This document shows positions 1-7,356 of a stretch of 13,331 nt of DNA, piece by piece; position 1 is the stretch's first letter, and every line of letters starts with the position of its first letter. The notes beneath the pieces were generated by a model. That model did not search any database. It was not told the origin of the DNA and saw nothing but the letters and a program-made list of their open reading frames with translations. This stretch comes from Planctomycetota bacterium (GTDB lineage: Bacteria > Planctomycetota > Planctomycetia > Gemmatales > Gemmataceae). The DNA lies in NCBI GenBank assembly GCA_016200155.1, contig JACQFG010000183.1, positions 1-13,331 of the forward strand. The letters run 5' to 3'. The position numbers and the translations under genes were made by a program.

Positions 1-428
1 AGCCGATAGACCGATTCATACGCGGCCAGGCAGCAGGCCTTGCAATCCAGGCCGCCGACGGGGATCTCGATCCACTTAAGCTTGTCCAGCGGCGTTGTCG
101 TCAACGGCTTCACGCCGAACGTGTGGTTCGATGCCGACTTCAACAGATGGTCGAGCTTCGCCAGGGCCTGCTCGGGCTTGCCGAAATTCGCGGCATCGTA
201 GTCGAGGGTGACCTCGGCATTCTTGTAGTCGATGCGAACCAGCTTGACCTCGGGAATCATCGCCAATTCCGCGCGCAGGTCCTGCTCGCGCTCCGGCATG
301 AACAGACCGGTGACGTGATGTTTGATTGGCTTGGCAGACGCTGGTCCCGTCCACAAAACCATGAAGCACAAAATCATCAATGCTGAAAACGGCAAATGCC
401 AACGGCGGCTCATGATCTTGTGCTCCAT
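1..428 (-). CDS. Exported heavy-metal-associated (HMA)-like domain protein, N-terminal part (runs off left edge)
   Basis: The reading frame starts at ATG 428 (or in frame at ATG 413) and stays open to base 1, so about 142 N-terminal residues are visible. Residues 1-32 form a Sec-type signal peptide: a basic start, a hydrophobic core LMILCFMVLW, and a likely cleavage after ASA. Residues 36-105 look like a ferredoxin-fold HMA-type domain (HHVTGLF, then VKLVRIDYKNAEVTLDYD) that lacks the metal-binding cysteines. A second such domain begins near residue 118 and carries GGLDCKACC, which resembles the GMxCxxC metal site of HMA proteins. A periplasmic metal-binding or metal-sensing role is inferred. 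The start lies 12 nt after the stop of the upstream DUF1592-type gene, so translational coupling is likely. There is no clear Shine-Dalgarno sequence. The start codon and the signal peptide lie inside an inverted repeat (352-437). The C-terminus is outside the window, so the full architecture is unknown. Confidence 0.75.
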   Translation of the reverse strand, partial: MEHKIMSRRWHLPFSALMILCFMVLWTGPASAKPIKHHVTGLFMPEREQDLRAELAMIPEVKLVRIDYKNAEVTLDYDAANFGKPEQALAKLDHLLKSASNHTFGVKPLTTTPLDKLKWIEIPVGGLDCKACCLAAYESVYR

Positions 429-437
429 GATTTTGTG
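352..437. repeat. Four-unit inverted repeat (CACAAAATCATG family), copy 1
   Basis: Units of 12 nt lie at 352-363 and 367-378 (CACAAAACCATG, CACAAAATCATC) and, inverted, at 411-422 and 426-437 (CATGATCTTGTG, CATGATTTTGTG). Each pair is spaced by 3 nt, giving a 15-nt period. The arms match at about 23 of 27 positions around a 32-nt loop (379-410). On the minus strand the first arm holds both candidate start codons of the HMA-like gene, and the second arm encodes its hydrophobic signal-peptide core. The repeat begins 3 nt after the stop codon of the upstream gene. Confidence 0.9.
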
Positions 438-440
438 AAT

Positions 441-3038
441 TCAGCGTGCCGAGAACAGCGGGCTCTGCACGAGTTCGTGAATCAGAGTACGAACGCCGCC
501 GCCGCTCTTCTGGGCGGCCGTCACCATCGCGTCGATGTTGGCCCGATCGCCGAACGACAGGCTCCGACCGACGCCGTAGGTCGCGAATTGGCGGGCGAGG
601 TTCTTGAGCAGGCGGCCGCGCTCGGCGGCGAGCAGGTCCTGGAATTCGGCGATATCCTTGAACGTCCGGCCGTCGGGAAGCTGGCCGCTGGCATCGACGG
701 CGGGGCCGAGCTTGAAGCTGATGCCGATGAACGGGTCGATGGCGCCGCGCGGCGCCGGGTCGCCGACGCCGATCGAGCGATAGCGGGCGCGCTGGCCGCC
801 GATGACGTCGAAGGCCTCGAGGGCGAAGCCGGGGGGATCCATCTTGGCGTGGCACGAGGCACAGCTCGGATGGGAGCGGTGCTTGTCGAGCTGCTCACGG
901 ATCGTCTTGGCGCCGCGCACGTCGGGCTCGATTGCCGGGATATTGGGCGGCGGCGGCTCGGGGGGCTGGCCGAGCAGGCGATCCATCACAAACGCCCCGC
1001 GCGGCACCGGCGAGGTCGTCGTGCCGTTGGCCGTGATCTTCAGGATCGATGCCTGCGTCAGGAACGGCCCGCGCGGCGAACCGACCGGTAGCGCGACGCG
1101 CCGTATTTGCGAGCCGCGCACGCCGGGAATGCCGTAGTGCACCGCCAGCCGTTCGTTCAGCATGGCGAAGTCGGACTTGATCAGATGCTCGGCGCCGAGG
1201 TCCTTCGCGATCATCTCGCGGAAATAGGCGCGCGTCTCGGCGACCATCGAATCTTGCAGGTAGGGGCTGAATTCCGGATAGAGCTTGCGATCCGGATCGG
1301 TGGCGGCAATCAGGCGCAGCTTCAGCCACTGGCCCAGGAAATCTTCGACAAAGCGCTGCGACCGGGGATCGTGCAAGAGGCGTTCCGATTGTGCCCGCAG
1401 GATATTGGCATCGCGGAGCCTGCCGCCATTTGCCAGCTCGGTCAATTTCGCGTCGGGCATCGACCGCCAGAAGAAGTAGGACAGCCGGCACGCGAGGGCA
1501 TGATCGTCCAGCTTTCCGGCCGGCTCGACGTGGTAAAGAAAATCGGGCGAACAAAGAGCGGCGCGATACGCCCAGCGCATGGCCGACTCGAAACAATCCC
1601 CCGCTTTCAAGCGCTCGTCCACCTTGGCCAAGTATAGCTTGCGCGTCGCCGGGCCCACCGGCCGACGAAACGCCCGTGGCAGAAACGCGGCCAGCAAGCG
1701 ATCGGCATCGACGAGCGGCCGAGCGCTGTGGACGGTCCACACGCCCGTGGTCGCATCCGGGCGATTCTTGCCCGCGCCCATTTCCTGACGCACCGGCCGA
1801 CGCTTCGGCGCCCGCGTGCCGGGCTGGTCGCCCTGCTTGAACTCGACGATCGGCAAATCGCCGAACAGGGCGCGATGACTTTGCGGCGGCCAGACCTCGT
1901 GCAGCGGCCCCTCGATATCGAGGTAGTCGCAGGCGATGCCGGGGCCGGTGAAGCCCATGGCGCGATATTTCCCGCGCGTCTGCGCCCCGGAGGCCAGCGA
2001 GGCGGTATTGAAGCCGATGATCTCGTTCTTGTTGAGCCAGGTCACGAAATCGTGGACCTTTTCCTGGTTCGCCGGCGCGTCGTAATAACCCAGCACCGTG
2101 CTCGGGTGCCCGCCGCCTCGGCCATCGCCGGTCAGCGTGACGATCGAGAGCCGAACCGCCTCGGCGCCGCGCGCGGGCAGGACTTTCCCCTTGTCCCACT
2201 GAAAGCTCCACAGCGACGTCTTGATCCGATAGGCGCCCGGATAGATCGTCACGAACTCGATGAAGTAGGGATGGAACGATTCATCCTCATGGCGGAACAG
2301 GCCGACGCTGCTGCCGTTGCGGAATGAGCCGAGCCGTTCGTGGGCGCCCTGGTCGAGGTGCATGTGCTCGCCGGCGGGCGGGAATTCGGGATCGGGCTGT
2401 TTATTCTTCAGCAAGACGCCGTCGCCGTGGAGCAACACATGGGCGACGAAGCCGTGCGGGTTGGCCAGGGAGATGCGCTGCTTGACGACGGACGGCGGCT
2501 TGGGCTGCGTGGCGATGGCCATGTCGAGAGTGCGGTCGGCAGCCTCGATGTACTTGGCCAGGTTGACGTGGGAAATATCGAGCGCGTCGCTGTTGTTGTC
2601 GAAGCCATGCGCCGAGCCGTCGGCGGGCAGCTCGGCTTGAAGCGGAATGCCGGGCAGGTCGAGCAGATCGCGAATAGTGTGCTCGAACTCGACGCGCGTC
2701 AGGCGCCGCAGCCCGGTTTCGCGGACAGGCTCCAGCTTGACGATGTGCAATCGCAGCGACTTCAGGGCCTCCGCGGTCTCCTCGGCGGACGGCTTCTTGC
2801 GTGGCGGCATCTCGCCAGCCTCGATCCGGTCGTGTACCTTGACCCACCGGGCGAAATCATTCGCCTTCACGGCCGTGAGATCGAGCCCGCCTTTTCTCTC
2901 CCTGGCGTCGTGGCAAATGGAACAGTGCTTCTGCAGAAATGCGGTCGGCTGCGCCTGGGCGAAAGGACACAAAATCATGGCGCACAAAATCATCAGAACC
3001 CAACGGCCGATTCGGTATTGCATGATTTTGTGACACAT
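441..3038 (-). CDS. Exported DUF1592-family planctomycete cytochrome c-like protein (DUF1587/1595/1592/1588/1585)
   Basis: This is an 865-residue protein if started at ATG 3038; ATG 3023 is an in-frame alternative. The open frame continues upstream to 3590, but that part is a shadow of the DUF1552 gene, and the signal peptide fixes the start. Residues 1-30 form a Sec signal ending AQAQ. A cytochrome-like heme motif CSICH is at 39-43, followed by the typical RIEAGEMPP stretch at 71-79. DUF1587 lies near 108-170 (RRLTRVEFEHTIRDLL), DUF1595 near 440-500, DUF1592 near 512-640 (YFFWRSMPDA, FVEDFLGQWL), DUF1588 near 655-755 with a second heme motif CASCH at 726-730, and DUF1585 near 790-862. This order is the family's standard one. 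Such proteins are thought to be exported c-type heme proteins; their substrate is unknown. The gene follows the DUF1552 gene by 14 nt, the usual partner pair in planctomycetes. It has no Shine-Dalgarno, and its start sits in the 2968-3047 inverted repeat. Confidence 0.92.
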   Translation of the reverse strand: MCHKIMQYRIGRWVLMILCAMILCPFAQAQPTAFLQKHCSICHDARERKGGLDLTAVKANDFARWVKVHDRIEAGEMPPRKKPSAEETAEALKSLRLHIVKLEPVRETGLRRLTRVEFEHTIRDLLDLPGIPLQAELPADGSAHGFDNNSDALDISHVNLAKYIEAADRTLDMAIATQPKPPSVVKQRISLANPHGFVAHVLLHGDGVLLKNKQPDPEFPPAGEHMHLDQGAHERLGSFRNGSSVGLFRHEDESFHPYFIEFVTIYPGAYRIKTSLWSFQWDKGKVLPARGAEAVRLSIVTLTGDGRGGGHPSTVLGYYDAPANQEKVHDFVTWLNKNEIIGFNTASLASGAQTRGKYRAMGFTGPGIACDYLDIEGPLHEVWPPQSHRALFGDLPIVEFKQGDQPGTRAPKRRPVRQEMGAGKNRPDATTGVWTVHSARPLVDADRLLAAFLPRAFRRPVGPATRKLYLAKVDERLKAGDCFESAMRWAYRAALCSPDFLYHVEPAGKLDDHALACRLSYFFWRSMPDAKLTELANGGRLRDANILRAQSERLLHDPRSQRFVEDFLGQWLKLRLIAATDPDRKLYPEFSPYLQDSMVAETRAYFREMIAKDLGAEHLIKSDFAMLNERLAVHYGIPGVRGSQIRRVALPVGSPRGPFLTQASILKITANGTTTSPVPRGAFVMDRLLGQPPEPPPPNIPAIEPDVRGAKTIREQLDKHRSHPSCASCHAKMDPPGFALEAFDVIGGQRARYRSIGVGDPAPRGAIDPFIGISFKLGPAVDASGQLPDGRTFKDIAEFQDLLAAERGRLLKNLARQFATYGVGRSLSFGDRANIDAMVTAAQKSGGGVRTLIHELVQSPLFSAR

Positions 3039-3047
3039 GATTTTGTG
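2968..3047. repeat. Four-unit inverted repeat (CACAAAATCATG family), copy 2
   Basis: Units lie at 2968-2979 (CACAAAATCATG) and 2983-2994 (CACAAAATCATC) and, inverted, at 3021-3032 and 3036-3047 (CATGATTTTGTG twice). The spacers are 3 nt and the loop is 26 nt (2995-3020). Paired units match 12/12 and 11/12; only the spacer differs. In the minus-strand transcript the first arm contains both candidate start codons of the DUF1592-type gene (3038 and 3023). The second arm encodes LMILCAMILC, the hydrophobic core of its signal peptide. The layout is the same as in the copy at 352-437. Confidence 0.93.
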
Positions 3048-3052
3048 AAAAC

Positions 3053-4315
3053 TCACGCCATTTCCAGGCCGCGGAATGTGCCTCGGCCCGACGAGAATTC
3101 GTTGGTCTCGATGCCCAGGCGTTGCAGCATGGAGACGAAGAGGTTCGTGAGCGGATAGTTGTTCTGCTGGTCGAAGGCGAGGTGCTGGCCGTGCCGAAAG
3201 CCGCCGCCCGCGAGCAGAACGGGCAAGTTGGTGTTGGCGTGGGAGTTGGCGCTGCCCATGCACGTTCCGTAGAGGACCATCGTGCGATCGAGGATCGGCT
3301 GTCCCTGTTCGCGCGTGGTGTCGAGGGCCCGCAGGAAGTTGCCCAGCGCCTCGAACTGCCCCTCTTCCTTGGCACGCAGGTCGGCGAGGACGTCGGGCCG
3401 ATTGCCGTGATGGGTCAGGTTGTGGATGACGGTCGTGTCGATGAACAGCGTGATGATGCGCGACGAATCGGTTTCGAGGGCGAGCTTGATCACGTCGAAC
3501 ATGAGCTGAGTCTTGCGGACGAATTCTCGCTGATCGTCGATGTCCTGCGGCGGCTGGGCGTCGACGCGCGGCCGGGGACGATGTTCCCACGCTTCGAGAT
3601 TGCGCAGCCGCTGCTCGAGTTCGCGGACCGAGGCGAGGTATTCATCGAGGCGTTGGCGATCGGCCGCCGACAGCGAGCGATTGAGACGCCGGGCCTGCTC
3701 GGCGACGAAATCGAGCATGCTCCGCTCTTGCCGCAACGCCTCGACCGTGGCGGCGACTTCGTCGGCACGGCCTTGCAGGAACAGCCGACGGAAAAGGCGA
3801 TTGGGACTGCGCTCGGCCGGGATCGGCGCCCCGGAGCGCGTAAAGCTCAAGGTCTGGTTGTTCTCGCTCGACATCGCCGCCGTCAGCGACGGAAACCGCG
3901 TGTGCCCGCCGACACGCTCGGCGGCAAACTGGTCCAGCGATATCCCGTTGCGAAACCCGCCCCGCTCCGGATGCGGCGTCCCCGTCAGAAAGCACTTCTC
4001 CGCCGCATGTGCCCCGGTCACCCCCGGATGGCTGACCCCCGAGAACACCGTGACTTTGTCGCGCACCCCGGCCAGCTTCTGCAAATAGGGCGTCAACGCA
4101 TAATCGCGCCCCGCCCGCTCGGGGAAGAAGAACTGAGGCAGAATCCCCATGTTCGTCTCGATCGCCACCATGCGCCGCGGCGGCGCCATCGGCTGAGCGC
4201 CCCCAGCGCCCCGTGCCATCGATTCCAGCCACGGCAACGCCAGGGCAACCCCCGCGCCGCGCAAGAATTTTCGCCGCGAAATGGGTCTATTCCCGATCCA
4301 TGTGCTTGCTGGCAT
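3053..4315 (-). CDS. Tat-exported DUF1552 domain protein
   Basis: This 420-residue protein has a twin-arginine signal, ISRRKFLRG at residues 12-20, followed by a hydrophobic stretch GVALALPWL. Export in a folded state through the Tat pathway is therefore expected. The rest matches the DUF1552 family, which is related to the DUF1501/sulfatase-like fold. Recognisable blocks are VTVFSGVSHPGVTGAHAAEKCFLTG near 88-112, NLTHHG near 300-305, and LYGTCMGSANSHANTNLPVLLAGGG near 348-372. A charged region near 185-265 is probably helical. Function is unknown, but the family is nearly always encoded next to a DUF1592-type cytochrome protein, as here (14 nt downstream), so the two probably work together. 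ATG 4315 is preceded by GAAGGGG about 7 nt upstream. The gene starts 48 nt after the terminator of the upstream gene; I see no convincing promoter between them. Confidence 0.92.
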   Translation of the reverse strand: MPASTWIGNRPISRRKFLRGAGVALALPWLESMARGAGGAQPMAPPRRMVAIETNMGILPQFFFPERAGRDYALTPYLQKLAGVRDKVTVFSGVSHPGVTGAHAAEKCFLTGTPHPERGGFRNGISLDQFAAERVGGHTRFPSLTAAMSSENNQTLSFTRSGAPIPAERSPNRLFRRLFLQGRADEVAATVEALRQERSMLDFVAEQARRLNRSLSAADRQRLDEYLASVRELEQRLRNLEAWEHRPRPRVDAQPPQDIDDQREFVRKTQLMFDVIKLALETDSSRIITLFIDTTVIHNLTHHGNRPDVLADLRAKEEGQFEALGNFLRALDTTREQGQPILDRTMVLYGTCMGSANSHANTNLPVLLAGGGFRHGQHLAFDQQNNYPLTNLFVSMLQRLGIETNEFSSGRGTFRGLEMA

Positions 4316-4363
4316 TTGTTGCCCCTTCGGCTAGCCGTGACGTTGCACACGCCGACAGCCATG

Positions 4364-4399
4364 AAAAAAGGGCCGATGCCTCGTCGGGATCGGCCCTTT
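4364..4399 (-). terminator. Rho-independent terminator after the DUF1549/DUF1553 gene
   Basis: On the minus strand, the perfect 11-bp stem AAAGGGCCGAT / ATCGGCCCTTT (4389-4399 with 4367-4377, 11-nt loop) runs straight into a six-T tract (4364-4369). It lies 26 nt after the stop codon of the 4426-6954 gene, so it separates that gene from the DUF1552 gene downstream. The opposite strand has only a broken T run, so it should act mainly on the minus strand. Confidence 0.88.
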
Positions 4400-4425
4400 C
4401 TTCGCTTACGTTTCAGGCTTTGAGG

Positions 4426-6954
4426 TTACTGATTGAATACGAATTCCTTCGTGTTGATGAGCGCCCACAGCAGGTTCTCGTAGGCGATCTTCTTGTTCAT
4501 CGCGTGCTTGGCGATGTGGTCGAGAGCGACCTGGCGATGCTCGTTGCTGGGCAGGCGGCCGAAGGCCCACTGGAACATTTCGTCGACCTTGGCGGCGTCG
4601 GGACGCGGGTCCTTGGCCAGCTGGTCGGCTCGCCCGTTGCCGGCGGCGAGCTTGTTCTGAATTTCCTGCGAGTTGAGCAGGTGCAGCGCCTGGGCGAGGT
4701 TGGCTTCACTCACGCGTTCGCATTCGCAGGCGCTGATGCGCTGCGGGCGACCGAAGACGTCGAGGAAGTAGCTCGGGAACGATTCGTCCGGCAACATGAT
4801 GGCGCGATTGGGCGAGTGCTTGTCGTTGGGCAGGCCACCGAACTGCGACGGGTTATTGGTCACCTGGCAGACGGCGTCGTGGAGCACCTCGGCCGACATG
4901 CGGCGCGGATAGAACCTCGCGTAGCTCTGCTTGTCGTGCTTGTTGAATTCGTTCGGCGCCGACGTGAGCTGATACGTGCGGCTCTTGACGATGATCTTGA
5001 CCAGGTGCTTCAGGCTGAATTTGCTGTCGACCAGCTCCTTGGCCAGGGCGTCGAGCAGCTCGGGGTTGGTCGGCGGGTTGGTGACGCGCATATCGTCGAT
5101 CGGATCGACGATGCCTCGGCCAAAGAAGTGCGACCAGTAACGGTTGGCGACGGCGCGGGCGAAGAACGGGTTGTCCTTGTTCGCCATCCAGTCGACCAGC
5201 TTGTGGCGCGGATCATCCTCGGCGGCGATGTCCATCGGCTGGCCGTCGAGCGGTTGAATCTTGGCGGCCAGGTTGGTGCGCTTGTTGGTGACGGCGCCGG
5301 TCGGGCGATTGAAGATCACCTGACGGGCGGACTGCTGATTGCCGACGCCGCCCAGGATCGCGGCGTTCTTGCGACCGACGCGGCCAAAAAACGCGGCCAT
5401 GCCCCAATAATCGTCCTGGCTCCACTTCTCGTAGGGGTGATGGTGACACTGGGCGCAGGCGATACGCAGGCCGAGAAACACCTGGGCAACGTCATCGTTG
5501 AACTGTTGCGGGTCCTGCAGTTCCTTGTACCACACGGTCGGCGGCGATTGGCTTTCGTCGCCGGTGGCGGCCAGGATCTCGCGGACGAAATGATCGTACG
5601 GCTTGTCCTTGGCGATCGAGTCGCGGATCCAGCTATGGAACGCGAACGTGCCGGCGGCGCGATCGACCTGCCCGCGACGCTTCACGCGAAGTACGTCGGC
5701 CCACTTGTTGGCGAACAGGTAGGTGTACTCAGGCGTTTCGAGCAGGCGATCGATCAGCTTGTCGCGTTTGTTCTTGTCCTGATCGGCGAGGAACTCGAGC
5801 ATCTCCTTCGGCTTCGGAAGAGTGCCCGTCAGGTCGAGGTAGATTCGGCGCATGAACTGCTCGTCGCTGCTGAGGTCGGAGGGGACGATGCCGAGCTCTT
5901 TCCATTTCTTCTGGGTGAACTTATCGACAATGGTGCGTTCCTCGAACTTGTATTCGGGAATCTTGACGCCCAACGGGACGGTGGCGCGGAACACGGCGAC
6001 CTGGCTGAGATAGCGAGCCATGACGGAAGCTTCACCGGAGAGTTCGAGGGAGCGGACAAGGGCGCCGCCTTCGACGACGGCGATCTCGGTGTCGTTGCTT
6101 TCGTACTGGGCCCGCTGCGTGACGTCCTGGGTCGAGCCGTCGGAGTAATGGGCAAGGACGGTGAACTGCTGGCGGTTGTTGCGGGTCATGACGCGGTGTT
6201 CGGGAGCAACGGTGATTTTCGTGACGGTCGGGTCCTTCTCGCTGCCGTAGGGGGTGCCGGCAGCGATCCAGCGGCGAATGAGTTTGTATTCATCGGAGCC
6301 TTCCTCCATGCGTTTGCCGCCGGCGTGTGCGATGGTGCCGGTGGCCTTGGTGAGGAGGAGGCTGCTGTCGGGAGCGGCGGGGAAGATGCGTCGGCCGCGA
6401 TTTTCCTTGGTGAGGGTGACGTAGTCGAGTTCGGGAACGAAGCCGAGGAGCGACAATGCGAAGCCGTTCTGGCCGCCCGATTTACCATGGCAGCCGCCGC
6501 CGTTGCAGCCGAGCTTGGTGAAGATCGGGACGATGTGGTTGGCGAAGTTGATGGGGAGGTCGCTGTCGCAGCTTTCGGTCTTCAGGGTGAGCTTGGCGAT
6601 CTTGTCGCCGTAGCGGACGGTGATCTCGCTGGTGCCGTTGACGAGGGGGATGATACGGCCGTTGCTGGTGATGCGAGCCATCTTCTCGTTGGCGAGTTCA
6701 TACTTGACGTCGCCGGTGAGGTCCTGCGTTTTGCCGCCGGCGAGGTTGCCGGTGACGACGAGCTGGGCGGAGTCGTCCTGGCCCTTGAGGGTGACGGTGG
6801 CCGGGAAGACGGCGAGGGTGGTGACCTCGGCGGGCGTCGGCAGCGCGACCTGGTCGCCCTTGACGATTGGCTTCTTGTAGTCCTGGGCGGAGGAGATCCC
6901 GGAGAACGCCAGAGCCGCGAACAGGGCGAGCCAGACTTTGCGAAGGCCGTACAT
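4426..6954 (-). CDS. Exported planctomycete cytochrome-like protein with BIG2, DUF1549 and DUF1553 domains
   Basis: This is an 842-residue protein. Residues 1-23 are a Sec signal peptide (hydrophobic core WLALFAALAF, cleavage after SSA). A bacterial Ig-like BIG2 domain follows at about 42-125. A heme-type motif CNGGGCH at 150-156 (CX4CH spacing, as often seen in this family) is followed by GKSGGQNGFALSLLGF. A second BIG2-like domain lies near 247-328. DUF1549 spans about 338-525 and contains CAQCHHHPYEKW at 500-511. DUF1553 spans about 575-840 (NPFFARAVANRYWSHFFGRGIVDPIDD, then FYPRRMSAEVLHDA). The order is typical for planctomycetes, where hundreds of paralogues can occur. An exported redox or adhesive role is assumed but unproven. 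ATG 6954 has GGGGGT about 8 nt upstream. The gene is a single transcription unit: a leader with a possible promoter lies upstream and a strong terminator downstream. Confidence 0.93.
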   Translation of the reverse strand: MYGLRKVWLALFAALAFSGISSAQDYKKPIVKGDQVALPTPAEVTTLAVFPATVTLKGQDDSAQLVVTGNLAGGKTQDLTGDVKYELANEKMARITSNGRIIPLVNGTSEITVRYGDKIAKLTLKTESCDSDLPINFANHIVPIFTKLGCNGGGCHGKSGGQNGFALSLLGFVPELDYVTLTKENRGRRIFPAAPDSSLLLTKATGTIAHAGGKRMEEGSDEYKLIRRWIAAGTPYGSEKDPTVTKITVAPEHRVMTRNNRQQFTVLAHYSDGSTQDVTQRAQYESNDTEIAVVEGGALVRSLELSGEASVMARYLSQVAVFRATVPLGVKIPEYKFEERTIVDKFTQKKWKELGIVPSDLSSDEQFMRRIYLDLTGTLPKPKEMLEFLADQDKNKRDKLIDRLLETPEYTYLFANKWADVLRVKRRGQVDRAAGTFAFHSWIRDSIAKDKPYDHFVREILAATGDESQSPPTVWYKELQDPQQFNDDVAQVFLGLRIACAQCHHHPYEKWSQDDYWGMAAFFGRVGRKNAAILGGVGNQQSARQVIFNRPTGAVTNKRTNLAAKIQPLDGQPMDIAAEDDPRHKLVDWMANKDNPFFARAVANRYWSHFFGRGIVDPIDDMRVTNPPTNPELLDALAKELVDSKFSLKHLVKIIVKSRTYQLTSAPNEFNKHDKQSYARFYPRRMSAEVLHDAVCQVTNNPSQFGGLPNDKHSPNRAIMLPDESFPSYFLDVFGRPQRISACECERVSEANLAQALHLLNSQEIQNKLAAGNGRADQLAKDPRPDAAKVDEMFQWAFGRLPSNEHRQVALDHIAKHAMNKKIAYENLLWALINTKEFVFNQ

Positions 6955-7021
6955 GAGAAATACCCCCGGTCAGTGTTTTCGGAAGGACGGAGCAAGCAGG
7001 TTTTTTACGGTGAGCCCACGG

Positions 7022-7049
7022 CGCGCGGGGAACCTTCGGGAACCGCGCG
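7022..7049. other. Stem-loop in the leader of the DUF1549/DUF1553 gene
   Basis: CGCGCGG at 7022-7028 is perfectly inverted as CCGCGCG at 7043-7049. The 14-nt interior on the minus strand carries the near-duplicate TTCCCGAAGGTTCC. The stem lies about 70-95 nt before the start codon at 6954, inside the likely 5' untranslated leader. It could be a regulatory structure, or simply GC-rich chance pairing. Confidence 0.35.
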
Positions 7050-7064
7050 ATGAGGTTAATAGAT

Positions 7065-7093
7065 ATTGTGGGCAATAAGCGGGGGGAAAGCAA
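7065..7093 (-). promoter_or_regulatory. Possible sigma70-type promoter for the 4426-6954 gene
   Basis: On the minus strand TTGCTT (7088-7093) and CACAAT (7065-7070) are separated by exactly 17 nt, in an AT-rich patch within GC-rich sequence. Transcription would begin near 7058, giving a leader of about 100 nt. Both boxes depart from consensus, and planctomycete promoters are poorly defined, so this is a weak call. Confidence 0.25.
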
Positions 7094-7118
7094 CAGGAAA
7101 AGCGGTGAATTTTTTTGA

Positions 7119-7356
7119 TCAACCCCGGCTGTAGAAATCTTCGTCCGTGATTCCGTACTCGGCGGCGAAATGCGCGGATGACGCCATTCGGCTTCATGTC
7201 GCCTTCGTTATGGCATTTCGTGGGATAGCGCGTGATGACACCGTCCACGACGCCGACGAACATGCGTTCCGACCCCTTGCCTCGAGACTTTTCTTCGTGA
7301 ATCCCGAACGTCTTGAGGATCTTTCGCAGCCGGCGATAGGTAATGGGCTTTTCCAT
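7119..7356 (-). pseudogene. hicA: HicA-family toxin gene, apparently frameshifted near its 3' end
   Basis: ATG 7356 overlaps the stop of the HicB-like gene by one base (TGATG), so the two are coupled. The first 63 residues (MEKPITYRRLRKILKTFGIHEE ... KCHNEGDMKPNGVIRAF) resemble small HicA-type mRNA interferases with a dsRBD-like fold. The frame then reads RRRVRNHGRRFLQPG and runs on to 6970 as a basic, unconvincing tail of 129 residues in all. Skipping one base near 7167 instead gives AAEYGITDEDFYSRG and a stop at 7119-7121, for a 78-residue protein of normal HicA length. So there is one extra base, real or a sequencing error. The usual catalytic-region Gly-Ser-His reads GSER here (GKGSERMF), with Glu where His is expected. 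Both points suggest a decayed toxin. The family call is moderate. Confidence 0.6.

Noticed and set aside
352..3047. CACAAAATCATG repeats as a CRISPR array
   Set aside because: Units are 12 nt with 3-nt spacers, occur as inverted pairs within coding sequence, and no cas gene is present.
3039..3590. N-terminal extension of the DUF1592-type frame
   Set aside because: It overlaps the DUF1552 coding sequence, reads as Arg/Pro/His-rich shadow sequence, and would bury the signal peptide inside the protein.
4213..7053. A 946-codon open frame on the plus strand
   Set aside because: It lies opposite the well-supported DUF1549/DUF1553 gene, has no family-like motifs, and reads as low-complexity Val/Gly/Ala/Glu-rich sequence. 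High-GC antisense frames commonly stay open like this.
6970..7118. C-terminal extension of the HicA-like frame to 129 residues
   Set aside because: The added sequence is basic and unlike the family, and it overlaps the leader and likely promoter of the next gene. A frameshift near 7167 explains it better.
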